The position numbers and the translations under genes are program-made. A model generated the notes under the pieces. That model saw only the letters and a program-made list of their open reading frames with translations, did no database searches and was not told the DNA's origin. DNA of 64,000 nt from Xenopus tropicalis (taxonomy: Eukaryota > Chordata > Amphibia > Anura > Pipidae). The DNA lies in NCBI RefSeq assembly GCF_000004195.4, contig NC_030677.2:201178713-201242712 (forward strand), written 5' to 3'. Shown here in pieces: positions 23,498 to 34,826 of this stretch (its first letter is position 1; every line of letters begins with the position of its first letter).

Positions 23498-24624
23498 ATA
23501 TCCAAAATCCCCTATTGTAAATTATAAGGATATTAGAAGTCACTGGGGGGTTCTGTGACCATATAAAGGCACAAGGCTGCAGGCTGAGTTATACAGGGAA
23601 CTCTGAGTATCACTCATGTATTATAAGGGATAATGTACCCCCTACTGTAAATGATAAGGATATTAGCAGTCACTGAGGGGTTCTGTGCCCATATAAAGGC
23701 ACAAGGCTGCAGGCTGAGTTATACAGGGAACTCTGAGTATCACTCATGTTTTATAAGGGATAATGTACCCCCTACTGTAAATGATAAGGATATTAGCAGT
23801 CACTGAGGGGTTCTGTGCCCATATAAAGGCACAAGGCTGCAGGCTGAGTTATACAGGGAACTCTGAGTATCACTCATGTATTATAAGGGATAATGTACCC
23901 CCTACTGTAAATGATAAGGATATTAGAAGTCACTGAGGGGTTCTGTGCCCATATAAAGGCACAAGGCTGCAGGCTGAGTTATACAGGGAACTCTGAGTAT
24001 CACTCATGTATTATAAGGGATAATGTACCCCCTACTGTAAATGATAAGGATATTAGAAGTCACTGAGGGGTTCTGTGCCCATATAAAGGCACAAGGCTGC
24101 AGGCTGAGTTATACAGGGAACTCTGAGTATCACTCATGTATTATAAGGGATAATGTACCCCCTACTGTAAATGATAAGGATATTAGCAGTCACTGAGGGG
24201 TTCTGTGACCATATAAAGGCACAAGGCTGCAGGCTGAGTTATACAGGGAACTCTGAGTATCACTCATGTATTATAAGGGATAATGTACCCCCTACTGTAA
24301 ATGATAAGGATATTAGCAGTCACTGAGGGGTTCTGTGCCCATATAAAGGCACAAGTCTGCAGGCTGAGTTATACAGGGAACTCTGAGTATCACTCATGTA
24401 TTATAAGGGATAATGTACCCCCTACTGTAAATGATAAGGATATTAGAAGACACTGAGGGGTTCTGCGACCATATAAAGGCACAAGGCTGCAGGCTGAGTT
24501 ATACAGGGAACTCTGAGTATCACTCATGTATTATAAGGGATAATGTACCCCCTACTGTAAATGATAAGGATATTAGAAGACACTGAGGGGTTCTGTGACC
24601 ATATAAAGGCACAAGGCTGCAGGT
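23498..24624. repeat. 130-bp minisatellite, about 8.7 copies
   Basis: The unit carries TTATAAGGGATAATGTACCC at constant 130-bp spacing, with GGCACAAGGCTGCAGGCTG. Copies are nearly identical. The few variants are TAGAAGTC/TAGCAGTC and TGTGCCC/TGTGACC, and the first copy is the most divergent. Confidence 0.95.
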
Positions 24625-25486
24625 AATATCATAGGATACCCAGCTCCCCAGAGGAGCCCGGCATGCAAATAGGAGGTCATAAGAGGACAGTGAGCTGGTT
24701 TAGTGGGAAAATTGTGCAGCAGCCCTGAATACTGGGACAAAAGAAAAATAAACAGCTTAAGTTCCTCTTAAATTCAGCCCTTAAAATGTGGTTTTCCATA
24801 AGCAAAATAAGTTGGGGGGTAAAATGTTTTTTGAGTTAACACAAGCTTGAACTTTGGTAATATGAATGGTTTCAAGTGTTTCGGAGAAAAGGAGGTTCTT
24901 ATACCTGTGGTTTGATGGGTCGGCCCCCGCACTGTGACTTCCTAATGGAAACTGGCAATCCGTATGGCTACACAACACAAAATAACACTTCCAAGCATAT
25001 TCTCCAAAAGAATGTGAATTAATGTCGCTTAGAAACATTACTTAATTTTAAACAACAACCTTGTAGCACTCCCTTGGCTGCCGCCCTCCGATGCAATAAT
25101 AGCGCTGCTTGGGATGGCAAGAGTCTCCTATTATTTATGGCACTCCCACGTGGGGAAAGTACAGGGCCTGTATGGGCCCCATTAGGTTAAGACAATTCTA
25201 TTTTTCAGGTATTTATGTTCTCAGGGGCTGTAAACCCTTATTAAGCTAATTTACTGTGTATGTTGGAGCTTTGCCACTTTCCCTATGGAATGGGATTGCT
25301 TTTTATCACATAAGTATAGCAACAGGGGTTGAAAAATATGTTGGAATGTGCTCATTTTATCAGGCTTTTGTGTAAGAATGCTTGGCAATGTCTTCATGTG
25401 ACATTCAGTAAAACTTCTTGTGTCCAGACCTGTCTTTAGGGAATCAAAGCATGTTCAAGCGTCAAGGAAATACTAGGAGCCCCTAA
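24625..25486. other. No recognised gene
   Basis: The frame at 24781-25038 (minus) lacks splice context. Nothing else was recognised. Confidence 0.45.
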
Positions 25487-26319
25487 TATAGTAGGGGGAG
25501 ATGCCTATAGTAGCAGTGGGGGGATAATAGCCTCTGGGAAGGGACTGGGGCTGTGGGATAGCAGGTATAGTAGGGAGAGATGGTGCCTATAGTAGCAGTG
25601 GGGGGATAATAGCCTCTGGGAAGGGACTGGGGCTGTGGGATAGCAGGTATAGTAGGGAGAGATGGTGCCTATAGTAGCAGTGGGATAATAGCCTCTGGGA
25701 AGGGACTGGGGCTGTGGGATAGCAGGTATAGTAGGGAGAGATGGTGCCTATAGTAGCAGTGGGGGGATAATAGCCTCTGGGAAGGGACTGGGGCTGTGGG
25801 ATAGCAGGTATAGTAGGGAGAGATGGTGCCTATAGTAGCAGTGGGGGGATAATAGCCTCTGGGAAGGGACTGGGGCTGTGGGATAGCAGGTATAGTAGGG
25901 AGAGATGGTGCCTATAGTAGCAGTGGGATAATAGCCTCTGGGAAGGGACTGGGGCTGTGGGATAGCAGGTATAGTAGGGAGAGATGGTGCCTATAGTAAC
26001 AGTGGGGGGGATAATAGCCTCTGGGAAGGGACTGGGGCTGTGGGATAGCAGGTATAGTAGGGAGAGATGGTGCCTATAGTAGCAGTGGGGGGATAATAGC
26101 CTCTGGAAAGGGACTGGGGCTGTGGGATAGCAGGTATAGTAGGGAGAGATGGTGCCTATAGTAGCAGTGGGAGGATAATAGCCTCTGGGAAGGGACTGGG
26201 GCTGTGGGATAGCAGGTATAGTAGGGAGAGATGGTGCCTATAGTAGCAGTGGGATAATAGCCTCTGGGAAGGGACTGGGGCTGTGGGATAGCAGGTATAG
26301 TAGGGAGAGATGGTGCCTA
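25487..26319. repeat. 82-bp minisatellite, 10 copies (array 2)
   Basis: Same unit and orientation as the array at 12730-14431, with the same G-run length alleles (GTGGGATAAT and GTGGGGGGATAAT) in mixed order. The array breaks off inside a unit at GGTGCCTAA. It lies just upstream of a hAT-like MITE. Confidence 0.95.
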
Positions 26320-26355
26320 ATTTGAAGAAGGTATCAGTGGTACACGGAATATACA

Positions 26356-26627
26356 CAGTATCGGACTGACCCACCAGGACACCAGGAAAGCTCCCGGTGG
26401 GCCCAGGTGTCAGTGGGCCCTCCTGCTCACCCAACCATTTGCCTTTTATGCCTATACCATGGCCATTACTCAATTCTATATGGCAAGAAACAGAAGAAAT
26501 GGAGGAAAGGATAGATAATAATATGTAAAAATAAGTAATTAAGAGACAAAAGAAAGTGAATGAACAGAGAAGTGCAGAGTGGGCCTAAGGTTCTCTGGTG
26601 GGCCCTTGTTACCCCAGTCCGACACTG
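26356..26627. mobile_element. hAT-like MITE, complete, with perfect 8-bp target duplication
   Basis: It begins CAGTATCGGACTGAC and ends CCCCAGTCCGACACTG. The flanks AATATACA (26348-26355 and 26628-26635) are identical, the 8-bp signature of hAT insertion. It is 272 bp and non-coding. It is the reference copy for the fragments at 2660 and 54722. Confidence 0.85.
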
Positions 26628-26635
26628 AATATACA

Positions 26636-27111
26636 TGTGATTGGGGTATTGTTTCAGTACCTTGTGACAACTAAACACAACGGCCCCAGCAGAGCAGAAA
26701 GGAACGTGCAGTTGCACAATACGCTGCTATTATCCTGTTTTATTAACAAGACGACCTTGTTTCACCTGTTTATAGCAGAACCCGAGTAGCATTAGACAGT
26801 CTGTACGCAGATATTAGCTCAGACATTCTGACCCCGAGAGCCCTATAAAAGAGCCACTTAACTTTTATTGTTGCAGTGCAGAGATAAACCCAAGGAAATG
26901 TTTGTGGCTTACACAGCAGATTACAGGGAACTCCTTGCACAAATATATATACCAATAAAGTATACATTTTCCGTGTAGATTTTTTTGCTTAAAGAGGTTA
27001 CATTTACATTATGTTTCCATGAATGTCAGAAAAATCTTATATTATATATTCTTACTTAATGGGAAGGATCAAGTCTGTTTGCTGATTGGCCACTTTATAT
27101 TTTCACATATA
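26636..27111. other. No recognised gene
   Basis: AT-rich unique sequence. Nothing supportable was seen. Confidence 0.5.
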
Positions 27112-27262
27112 TAGGGTTATATAATAAATGGCACTAAGTTTGCCCAGGAGCAGTAACCCATAGCAACCAATCAGCAGGTAGCATTTGCTGGTCCCCTGTT
27201 CAAAAACAAACATCTTATTGGTTGCTATGAGTTACTGCGCCTGGGCAAACATAGTTTATTGG
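27112..27262. repeat. CCAAT palindrome dispersed repeat, best copy
   Basis: Arms: GTTTGCCCAGGAGCAGTAAC with CCATAGCAACCAATCAG on the left, and TTGGTTGCTATGAGTTACTG with CGCCTGGGCAAAC on the right. The outer flanks ATAAATGGCACTAA and CATAGTTTATT are also partly complementary. It is a MITE-like foldback element with no coding capacity. Confidence 0.7.
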
Positions 27263-27451
27263 ATTTCAGTCTGTAGTTTTGATTGGCTGACAGCTGCTTA
27301 GCCTTACAGGCAGGTACTGCATTGTCTGTGTATAAATTAATATTGCCCTGGGCTATAAATAAGGAAGGCAAACACAAAAGAACAAGAATAACCCCAACAT
27401 TGAGAATAATAATAACATTTTTACCTCACAGTTGATCTGCATTTGGTTGCT
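27263..27451. other. No recognised feature
   Basis: A short stretch before the 28-bp array. Nothing was recognised. Confidence 0.4.
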
Positions 27452-29171
27452 GGGGTCAGTGGTCCCGGAAATAGGCCGGGGTCAGTGGTCCCAGAAATAG
27501 GCCGGGGTCAGTTGCAGCTTGGAAATAGGCCGGGGTCAGTTGCAGCCTGGAAATAGGCCGGGGTCAGTTGCAGCTTGGAAATAGGCCGGGGTCAGTGGTC
27601 CCGGAAATAGGCCGGGGTCAGTGGTCCCGGAAATAGGCCGGGGTCAGTTGCAGCCTGGAAATAGGCCGGGGTCAGTTGCAGCCTGGAAATAGGCCGGGGT
27701 CAGTTGCAGCCTGGAAATAGTCCGGGGGTCAGTTGCAGCCTGGAAATAGGCCGGGGTCAGTTGCAGCTTGGAATAGGCCGGGGTCAGTTGCAGCCTGGAA
27801 ATAGGCCGGGGTCAGTTGCAGCTTGGAAATAAGCCGGGGTCAGTTGCAGGGCCTGAAAATAGGCCGGGGTCAGTTGCAGCCTGGAAATAGGCCGGGGTCA
27901 GTTGCAGCTTGGAAATAGCCGGGTCAGTTGCAGCCTGGAAATAGGCCGGGGTCAGTTGCAGCCTGGAAATAGGCCGGGGTCAGTTGCAGCCTGGAAATAG
28001 GCCGGGGTCAGTTGCAGCCTGGAAATAGGTCCGGGTCAGTTGCAGCCTGGAAATAGGCCGGGGTCAGTTGCAGCCTGAAATAGGCCGGGGTCAGTTGCAG
28101 CCCAGTTAGGCCGGGGTCAGTTGCAGCCTGGAAATAGGCCGGGGTCAGTTGCAGCCTGGAAATAGGCCGGGGTCAGTTGCAGCCTGGAAATAGGGCCGGG
28201 GTCAGTTGCAGCCTGGAAATAGGCCGGGGTCAGTTGCAGCCTGGAAATAGGCCGGGGTCAGTTGCAGCCTGGAAATAGGCCGGGGTCAGTTGCAGCCTGG
28301 AAATAGGCCGGGGTCAGTTGCAGCCTGGAAATAGGCCGGGGTCAGTTGCAGCCTGGAAATAGGCCGGGGTCAGTTGCAGCTTGGAAATAAGCCGGGGTCA
28401 GTTGCAGCCTGAAATAGGCCGGGGTCAGTTGCAGCCTGGAAATAGGCCGGGGTCAGTTGCAGCTTGGAAATAGGCCGGGGTCAGTTGCAGCCTGGAAATA
28501 GGCCGGGGTCAGTTGCAGCCTGGAAATAGGCCGGGGTCAGTTGCAGCCTGGAAATAGGTCGGGGTCAGTTGCAGCCTGGAAATAGGCCGGGGTCAGTTGC
28601 AGCCTAGAATTAGGCCGGGGTCAGTTGCAGCCTGGAAATAGGCCGGGGTCAGTTGCAGCCTGGAAATAGGCCGGGGTCAGTTGCAGCCTAGAATTAGGCC
28701 GGGGTCAGTTGCAGCCTGGAAATAGGCCGGGGTCAGTTGCAGCCTGGAAATAGGCCGGGGTCAGTTGCAGCCTGGAATAGGCCGGGGTCAGTTGCAGCCT
28801 TGAAATAGGCCGGGGTCAGTTGCAGCCTGGAAATAGGCCGGGGTCAGTTGCAGCCTGGAAATAGGCCGGGGTCAGTTGCAGCCTGGAAATAGGCCGGGGT
28901 CAGTTGCAGCCTGGAAATAGGCCGGGGTCAGTTGCAGCCTGGAAATAGGCCGGGGTCAGTTGCAGCTTGGAAATAGGCCGGGGTCAGTTGCAGCCTGGAA
29001 ATAGGCCGGGGTCAGTTGCAGCCTGGAAATAGGCCGGGGTCAGTTGCAGCCTGGAAATAGGCCGGGGTCAGTTGCAGCCTGGAAATAGGCCGGGGTCAGT
29101 TGCAGCCTGGAAATAGGCCGGGGTCAGTTGCAGCCTGGAAATAGGCCGGGGTCAGTTGCAGCCTGGAAATA
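27452..29171. repeat. 28-bp minisatellite, about 61 copies
   Basis: The dominant unit is GGAAATAGGCCGGGGTCAGT plus TGCAGCCT (28 bp). The first copies carry GGTCCCG in place of TTGCAGCCT. Many one-base indel variants occur (GAATAGG, AATAGTCC, CCGGGTC), some possibly sequencing or assembly noise. It is uninterrupted, with no unique spacers. It ends exactly at the octamer tail of a CR1 LINE. Confidence 0.95.
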
Positions 29172-29660
29172 GTTACATAGTTACATAGGGTTGAAAAAAG
29201 ACCAGTGTCCATCAAGTTCAACCCATCCGAGTAAACCCAGCACACCTAACCCACACTAACCAATCTATACACTCACATACATAAACTATATATACAACCA
29301 CTAGTACTAACTGTAGATATTAGTATCACAATAGCCTTGGATATTCTGCTTGATCAGGAACTCATCCAGGCCCCTCTTAAAGGCATTAACAGAATCTGCC
29401 ATTACCCCATCACTAGGAAGGGCATTCCCCAACCTCACTGCCCTCACCGTGAAAAACCCCCTACGCTGCTTCAAATGGAAGCTCCTTTCCTCTAATCTAT
29501 AGGGGTGACCTCTGGTGCGCTGATTGTTTTTATGGGAAAAAAGAACATCCCCCAACTGCCTATAATCCCCTCTAATGTACTTGTACAGAGTAATCATGTC
29601 CCCTCGCAAGCGCCTCTTTTCCAGAGAAAACAACCCCAACTTTTTTTTTGTCAGGCTGAA
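29172..29660 (-). mobile_element. CR1-type LINE 3' end, 5'-truncated
   Basis: On the minus strand this carries the end of an ORF2-like frame and a 3'UTR ending CAACCCTATGTAACTATG with repeated TGTAACTA octamers. CR1 elements end in short octamer repeats rather than poly(A). It is truncated upstream near a run of T on the plus strand (29641-29649). Confidence 0.8.
29307..29645 (-). pseudogene. CR1 LINE reverse transcriptase, C-terminal remnant
   Basis: The frame reads KLGLFSLEKRRLRGDMITLY, then RTRGHPYRLEERSFHL, RRGFFTVRAVRLGNALPSDG and SVNAFKRGLDEFL. The LGLFSLEKRRLRGD and FF-x-R-x-V-x-x-x-N-x-LP motifs are typical of the C-terminal tail of CR1 ORF2. The catalytic YADD region and the endonuclease are absent, so this is a dead-on-arrival copy. 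About 110 residues remain. Confidence 0.8.
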
Positions 29661-29862
29661 CGTAAAGTCTAATCATTCACAAAATATGTAAATAAATAAT
29701 AAGCACCAATTTATAAGCTGGTTAGAGTAATGTCCATCTGTCACATAGTAAAAGATATGCAAAATGGTGAAATCCCCAGGTTTTTGTTGGACAAAAAGAT
29801 AAAACTTGACTTTTTTCAACCTAAATACTATGTATGCATTTCTATATGTAAGTGATGTAAGA

Positions 29863-30398
29863 TTTTGCATTTTTTTTTTTTTCAATTCTTTACTTAACAT
29901 TTTGCATTTATGGGGAAGGGATACAGAAAGGAAAAAGGGAGGGGAACAATGCAATTATACATCTTATCATTACTTAACAGTGGGATTTTCAGGCAACAGC
30001 TGTTAACAAGTCATTGCTAGTTTGTCACTTGAATAATAAATAACTTATAAACTGTGGACAATATTACGATGTGCTGACAGGAATGGCATAGATTGATATG
30101 GGAGTTATAAGGAATTTGGATAATTTAGCCAGGGTGTCCAGATATTCCAATAATGCAAACTTTTATTATGAATTATACATGTTATTTCTTCCATTTGCCT
30201 AACTTCGTTCATGTTGGCTAACCATTCTGTGAAGGTGGGGGCCTCTATAGATTTCCATTTTCTGACTTTGCTGATTGTAGTAAATGGCGGGTGAGGGGAT
30301 CTGAAACCGTAACATCTTTACCTGGGTATATGTTGAGTAATATTGGGACGGGGTCGTCGGTAGTAAAATTAAATTCTGTAATTTAGGTTTTGCATTTT
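29863..30398 (-). mobile_element. L1-like retrotransposed fragment with 11-bp target duplication
   Basis: A T-run at 29871-29882 (a poly(A) tail on the minus strand) follows TTTTGCATTTT, and the same 11 bases recur at 30388-30398. The target duplication plus poly(A) is the hallmark of L1-type retrotransposition. The roughly 500-bp body has no open frame and could be an L1 3'UTR or a processed transcript. I cannot tell which. Confidence 0.55.
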
Positions 30399-31080
30399 AA
30401 AGTCAATACAGATTTATTGGATTTGCTTGTTACAGTACCCCCGGCCTACAGTAGTTGCTATTGAACTGTCAGATATAGTGATACGTTAAACCTGCAGTAG
30501 GTTACAGTATTTGCATCTGTGTGAGTTCCGACTACTGAATTCTTTGGCGGCTTGTAACCATTCTGCTAATTCCCATAATCCCTGCGGTGTGTTTGGTCTA
30601 ATTAGTGTCTGAATTGAAACGGAAAGGAAAGGTTGGCTTTGAAGCCGTGATTACAAGAGGTCAGAATAACCTGTAAGTGTAACTATTCCATTTGGTTAAA
30701 GGCGGTGATTATCGCTTCAGAGATGCAGGGAGTTGCGGGACGGAATGTACAAGCCGTGTATTAACCCTCTGTTACTCTGTGCTGGCCAACTTAGGAATTA
30801 TTGTCATTTTTATTAGTTGGCACATTGGCATTACAGTTATATTCGTATTGCTGGTTGGGATGCAGTGTATATGTTCATTTAAATGCATTCTGCATGGCTG
30901 CACATAAATTGGTTTAGTCTTCACTATGTAGCCAGTATTAAAGGGTTGACAACCCTAGTCCTGACCCAAAGGTTAAATGCACCTGAGGACTAATGGGCTT
31001 ATTGACTTCTATAGAAACTCACAAGCTTTTAGCTGGCAAACTTTTACATTCAAGTTTTCAGGTTTTCTGCACTTAATAAA
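30399..31080. other. No recognised gene
   Basis: Unique-looking sequence. The plus frame 30692-30907 is hydrophobic but has no splice context. Confidence 0.4.
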
Positions 31081-31082
31081 TA

Positions 31083-32087
31083 CAGGTATAGGACCCATTA
31101 TCCAGAATGCTCGGGACCTGGGGTTTTCCAGATAAGGGGTCTTTCCGTAATTCGTATCTCCTACCTAAAGTCTGCTAAAAACATTATTTAAACAGTAAAT
31201 AAACCCAACAGGGCTGTTCTGCCCCCAATAAGGGGTAATTATATCTTAGTTGGGATCAAGTACAGGTACTGTTTTATTATTATAGAGAAAAGGGAATCAT
31301 TTAACCATTAAATAAACCCAATAGGGCTGTTCTGCCCCCAATAAGGGGTAATTATATCTTAGTTGGGATCAAGTACAGGTACTGTTTTATTATTACAGAG
31401 AAAAGAGAATCATTTAACCATGAAATAAACCCAATAGGGCTGTTCTGCCCCCAATAAGGGGTAATTATATCTTAGTTGGGATCAAGTACAGGTACTGTTT
31501 TATTATTACAGAGAAAAGAGAATCATTTAACCATGAAATAAACCCAATAGGGCTGTTCTGCCCCAATAAGGGGTAATTATATCTTAGTTGGGATCAAGTA
31601 CAGGTACTGTTTTATTATTACAGAGAAAAGAGAATCATTTAACCATGAAATAAACCCAATAGGGCTGTTCTGCCCCCAATAAGGGGTAATTATATCTTAG
31701 TTGGGATCAAGTACAGGTACTGTTTTATTATTACAGAGAAAAGAGAATCATTTAACCATGAAATAAACCCAATAGGGCTGTTCTGCCCCAATAAGGGGTA
31801 ATTATATCTTAGTTGGGATCAAGTACAGGTACTGTTTTATTATTACAGAGAAAAGGGAATCATTTAACCATTAAATAAACCCAATAGGGCTGTTCTGCCC
31901 CCAATAAGGGGTAATTATATCTTAGTTGGGATCAAGTACAGGTACTGTTTTATTATTACAGAGAAAAAAAAGAAACCATTTTTAAAAATGTGAATTATTT
32001 GATTAAAATGGAGTCTATGGGAGACGGCCTTTCCGTAATTCTGAACTTTCTGGATAATAGGTTTCTGGATAAGGGGTCCGATACCTG
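31083..32087. mobile_element. TA-type MITE with 113-bp satellite, copy D (7 units)
   Basis: Complete: TA, then CAGGTATAGGACCCATTATCC, seven inverse-oriented units, and GGGGTCCGATACCTG followed by TA. Several adjacent units share the GAGAAAAGAGAATC variant, marking local copying within the array. Confidence 0.92.
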
Positions 32088-32339
32088 TACTAGACATTCG
32101 AGTTTTCAAACCATAACGCAAGTAAATAAGAAGAAAAATCACCCCATAAGAGGTTTTTGGTTATTTACTCTTGTGTTCTGTATATTTGAAACATTATATT
32201 TTAAAAAGTTGGAATGTTAAAGAATATACATCAAAGAGTGAAATTCTGCCCTCTTTGCAATTTCTATGAGATTTTCAAGTGTATTTTGCAAAGGGCATAC
32301 TCTCACTTTCATTTATAGGTCTTTACAAATCTCATAGAG

Positions 32340-32527
32340 TAGGGTTGCCGCCCACACATTGAATCCACATCCTGTATGGCTGGTTAGCAATTCATTAAGA
32401 TGCTCCCTGCATGGCTGCACATAAATCGGTTCAGGCTGCAGCGTGCACCTAAATAAACTGCTAATAAGCAATGCAGAATGTATATTTAATATGTGGCCTT
32501 TATTAAGGGGGGGAGGTGGCAACCCTA
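32340..32527. mobile_element. hAT-like MITE (TAGGGTTGCC type), short copy
   Basis: TAGGGTTGCCGCCC and GGGAGGTGGCAACCCTA are inverted termini. The family member at 57390 has perfect 8-bp flanks. Here I see no convincing target duplication. Confidence 0.55.
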
Positions 32528-32719
32528 ATAAACAGTGCTAACTTCACTGTGAATACCCCTAAAACAGATACAAATTCACCCCTATATCTGCCCATGTATA
32601 GAAAACTGATGCAGCCGCGGTGACCCCATTGTTATCAAAATATAACTTTATTACTTCAAAACATTATGCAAAGATGATTAGAGTCAAGAAGGGGGAAAAC
32701 GATCTATGGTTCTAGAATG

Positions 32720-32895
32720 TAGCATTGGGGTTCTAGGTTTGATTGATTCTCTCCAAGGAGTTTCTTCTGGGGTTTCCTCAGGGTTCTCCAGTTTTCTCCC
32801 TCTCTCCAACACATACAGGCAGGATAACTGTCTCCTGATAAAACTGCCCCTAGGGTGGGTGAATGCCCCAATATACTGTAGCGCAGTCAGCCAGT
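32720..32895 (+). repeat. Degenerate LINE- or SINE-like repeat
   Basis: GGTTTCCTCAGGGTTCTCC and CTCCAACACATACAGGCAGG resemble a widespread vertebrate repeat segment with GGTTTCCTCCGGGTNCTCC. It is too decayed to assign to a family. Confidence 0.35.
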
Positions 32896-33717
32896 TGGGT
32901 GCAGTAATGGAATGAACTTCAGACTGGGGGATGCTGAGTCAGTCGGTTCAGTTACCATTGCAGCAATTCTCTATATAAACAATGAGCAGAGGAACAATAA
33001 CGATATGGTATATACGTTTATTAAGCATACATAACAGATTTATATGTGACAGTTCCCCTTTAAGTTAAGGTGAGTGCTATTTACGCCAATGAAGCTTCCC
33101 AGGGCAGTTCTTCCCCCGGCTGCTCCTGACACTTTCCATCTGAGGAAGGATTTTATAGGAAGATTCAGCTGATAAACTGGCTCCCCCCTCCCTCCCTGGG
33201 AATAATATCAGCGTGTCCGTGCCATTCAGCGCACAAGGTGTTTTATTTCACAGGGGCTTACGCTTTATTGCAACGACGTAAAGCTTTATCTTTAAGGCCA
33301 TAAATTCCACCTTGGACATTTGAAACCTCTTTGTGTTATTTTGGCAGTCGGATCATCGCCGTCCTAATGATCTTCCTTTCGCACCGCGCCATACTTGTGC
33401 TCTCTTAACAGTTAGTCAGTCTCTTAATGGCTCCCCAGAGGCCGACGCTCTAAGCCCTTAACAAATTCTTCTTATTCATTGTTTTGACAAAAAATGTCAG
33501 TGCCGAGCTCTCTATTTGCTTTTATGAGTAAAACATCTAGTAAACTGCTTTACTGTGTCTCTATGGAGACCGGCCATTTAATAATATTGTGGTGTGCCCC
33601 CATCGCCCTACTCGCTGCCTCTCAGGATGATTCTGAGGGATCCTCAGTCTTCAGACTTCAGAACTGTAGTCTAAAAATTCTCAGTATTGTGAGCTCAGTT
33701 AAGCAGATATAAACGAC
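32896..33717. other. Unclassified, possible conserved non-coding sequence
   Basis: 33230-33480 is unusually free of recognised repeats and has balanced composition (GGACATTTGAAACCTCTTTG, GGATCATCGCCGTCCTAATG). That is only a hint of constraint. No exon is supportable. Confidence 0.25.
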
Positions 33718-34826
33718 AATGTATCATATCCTGATCAGAAGGCTGGCCCCAAACCTATAGGGTTAGTGTCAGTGGTGGGTCCATACTGTACTATGTCAAC
33801 CAATGAGCTACCCTGGATCCCTTCCACCCATGTATCATATCCTGATCAGTAGGTTGGCCAAAAACCCGTAGGAGCCATAGGTTTGTGTCTGAGTCAGTGG
33901 TGGGTCCATAATGTACTATGTCAGCCAATGAGCTACCCTGGAACTCCTCCACCCATGTATCATATCCTGATCAGTAGGTTGACCAAAAACCCGTAGGAGC
34001 CAGTGGTGGGTCCATAATACTATGTCAGCCAATGAGCTACCCTGGAACCCCTCCACCCATGTATCATTTCATGATCAGTAGGTTGGCCCCAAACCTGTAG
34101 AACCCATAGGTTTGTGTCAGGGTCAGTGGTGGGTCCATAATGTACTATGTCAGCCAATGAGCTACCCTGGAACCCCTCCACCCATGTATCATTTCATGAT
34201 CAGTAGGTTGGCCCCAAACCTGTAGAACCCATAGGTTTGTGTCAGGGTCAGTGGTGGGTCCATAATGTACTATGTCAGCCAATGAGCTACCCTGGAACCC
34301 CTCCACCCATGTATCATTTCATGATCAGTAGGTTGGCCCCAAACCTGTAGAACCCATAGGTTTGTGTCAGGGTCAGTGGTGGGTCCATAATGTACTATGT
34401 CAGCCAATGAGCTACCCTGGAACCCCTCCACCCATGTATCATTTCATGATCAGTAGGTTGGCCCTAAACCTGTAGGTTTGTGTCAGGGTCAGTGGTGGAT
34501 CCATACTGTACTATATCAGCCAATGAGCTACCCTGGAACCCCTCCATCCATGTATCATTTCATGATCAGTAGGTTGGCCCTAAACCCATAGAACCCTTAG
34601 GTTTGTGATAGGGTCAGTGGTGGGTCCATAATGTACTATGTCAGCCAATAAGCTACCCAGGAACCCTTCCACCCATGTATCCTATCCTAACCAGTAGGTT
34701 GGCCCCATAGGCTTGTGTCTCAGTAAGTGGTGGGTCCATAATACTATGTCAGCCAATGAGCTACCCAGGAACCCCTCCACCCATGTATCATTACATGATC
34801 AGTAGGCCCTAAACCCACAGAACCCT
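33718..34826. repeat. 125-bp tandem repeat, about 10 diverged copies
   Basis: Units begin near CATGTATCATTTCATGATCA and contain GGTGGGTCCATAATGTACTA and CAGCCAATGAGCTACCC. Spacing is 125 bp in the well-kept middle copies and shorter in copies with internal deletions (for example AACCTGTAGGTTTG without the AACCCATA segment). Divergence is higher than in the other arrays, so it is probably older. Confidence 0.9.

Noticed and set aside
27452..29171. Regular 28-bp repeat resembling a CRISPR array
   Set aside because: Repeats are directly adjacent with no unique spacers, and the genome is vertebrate. It is a minisatellite.
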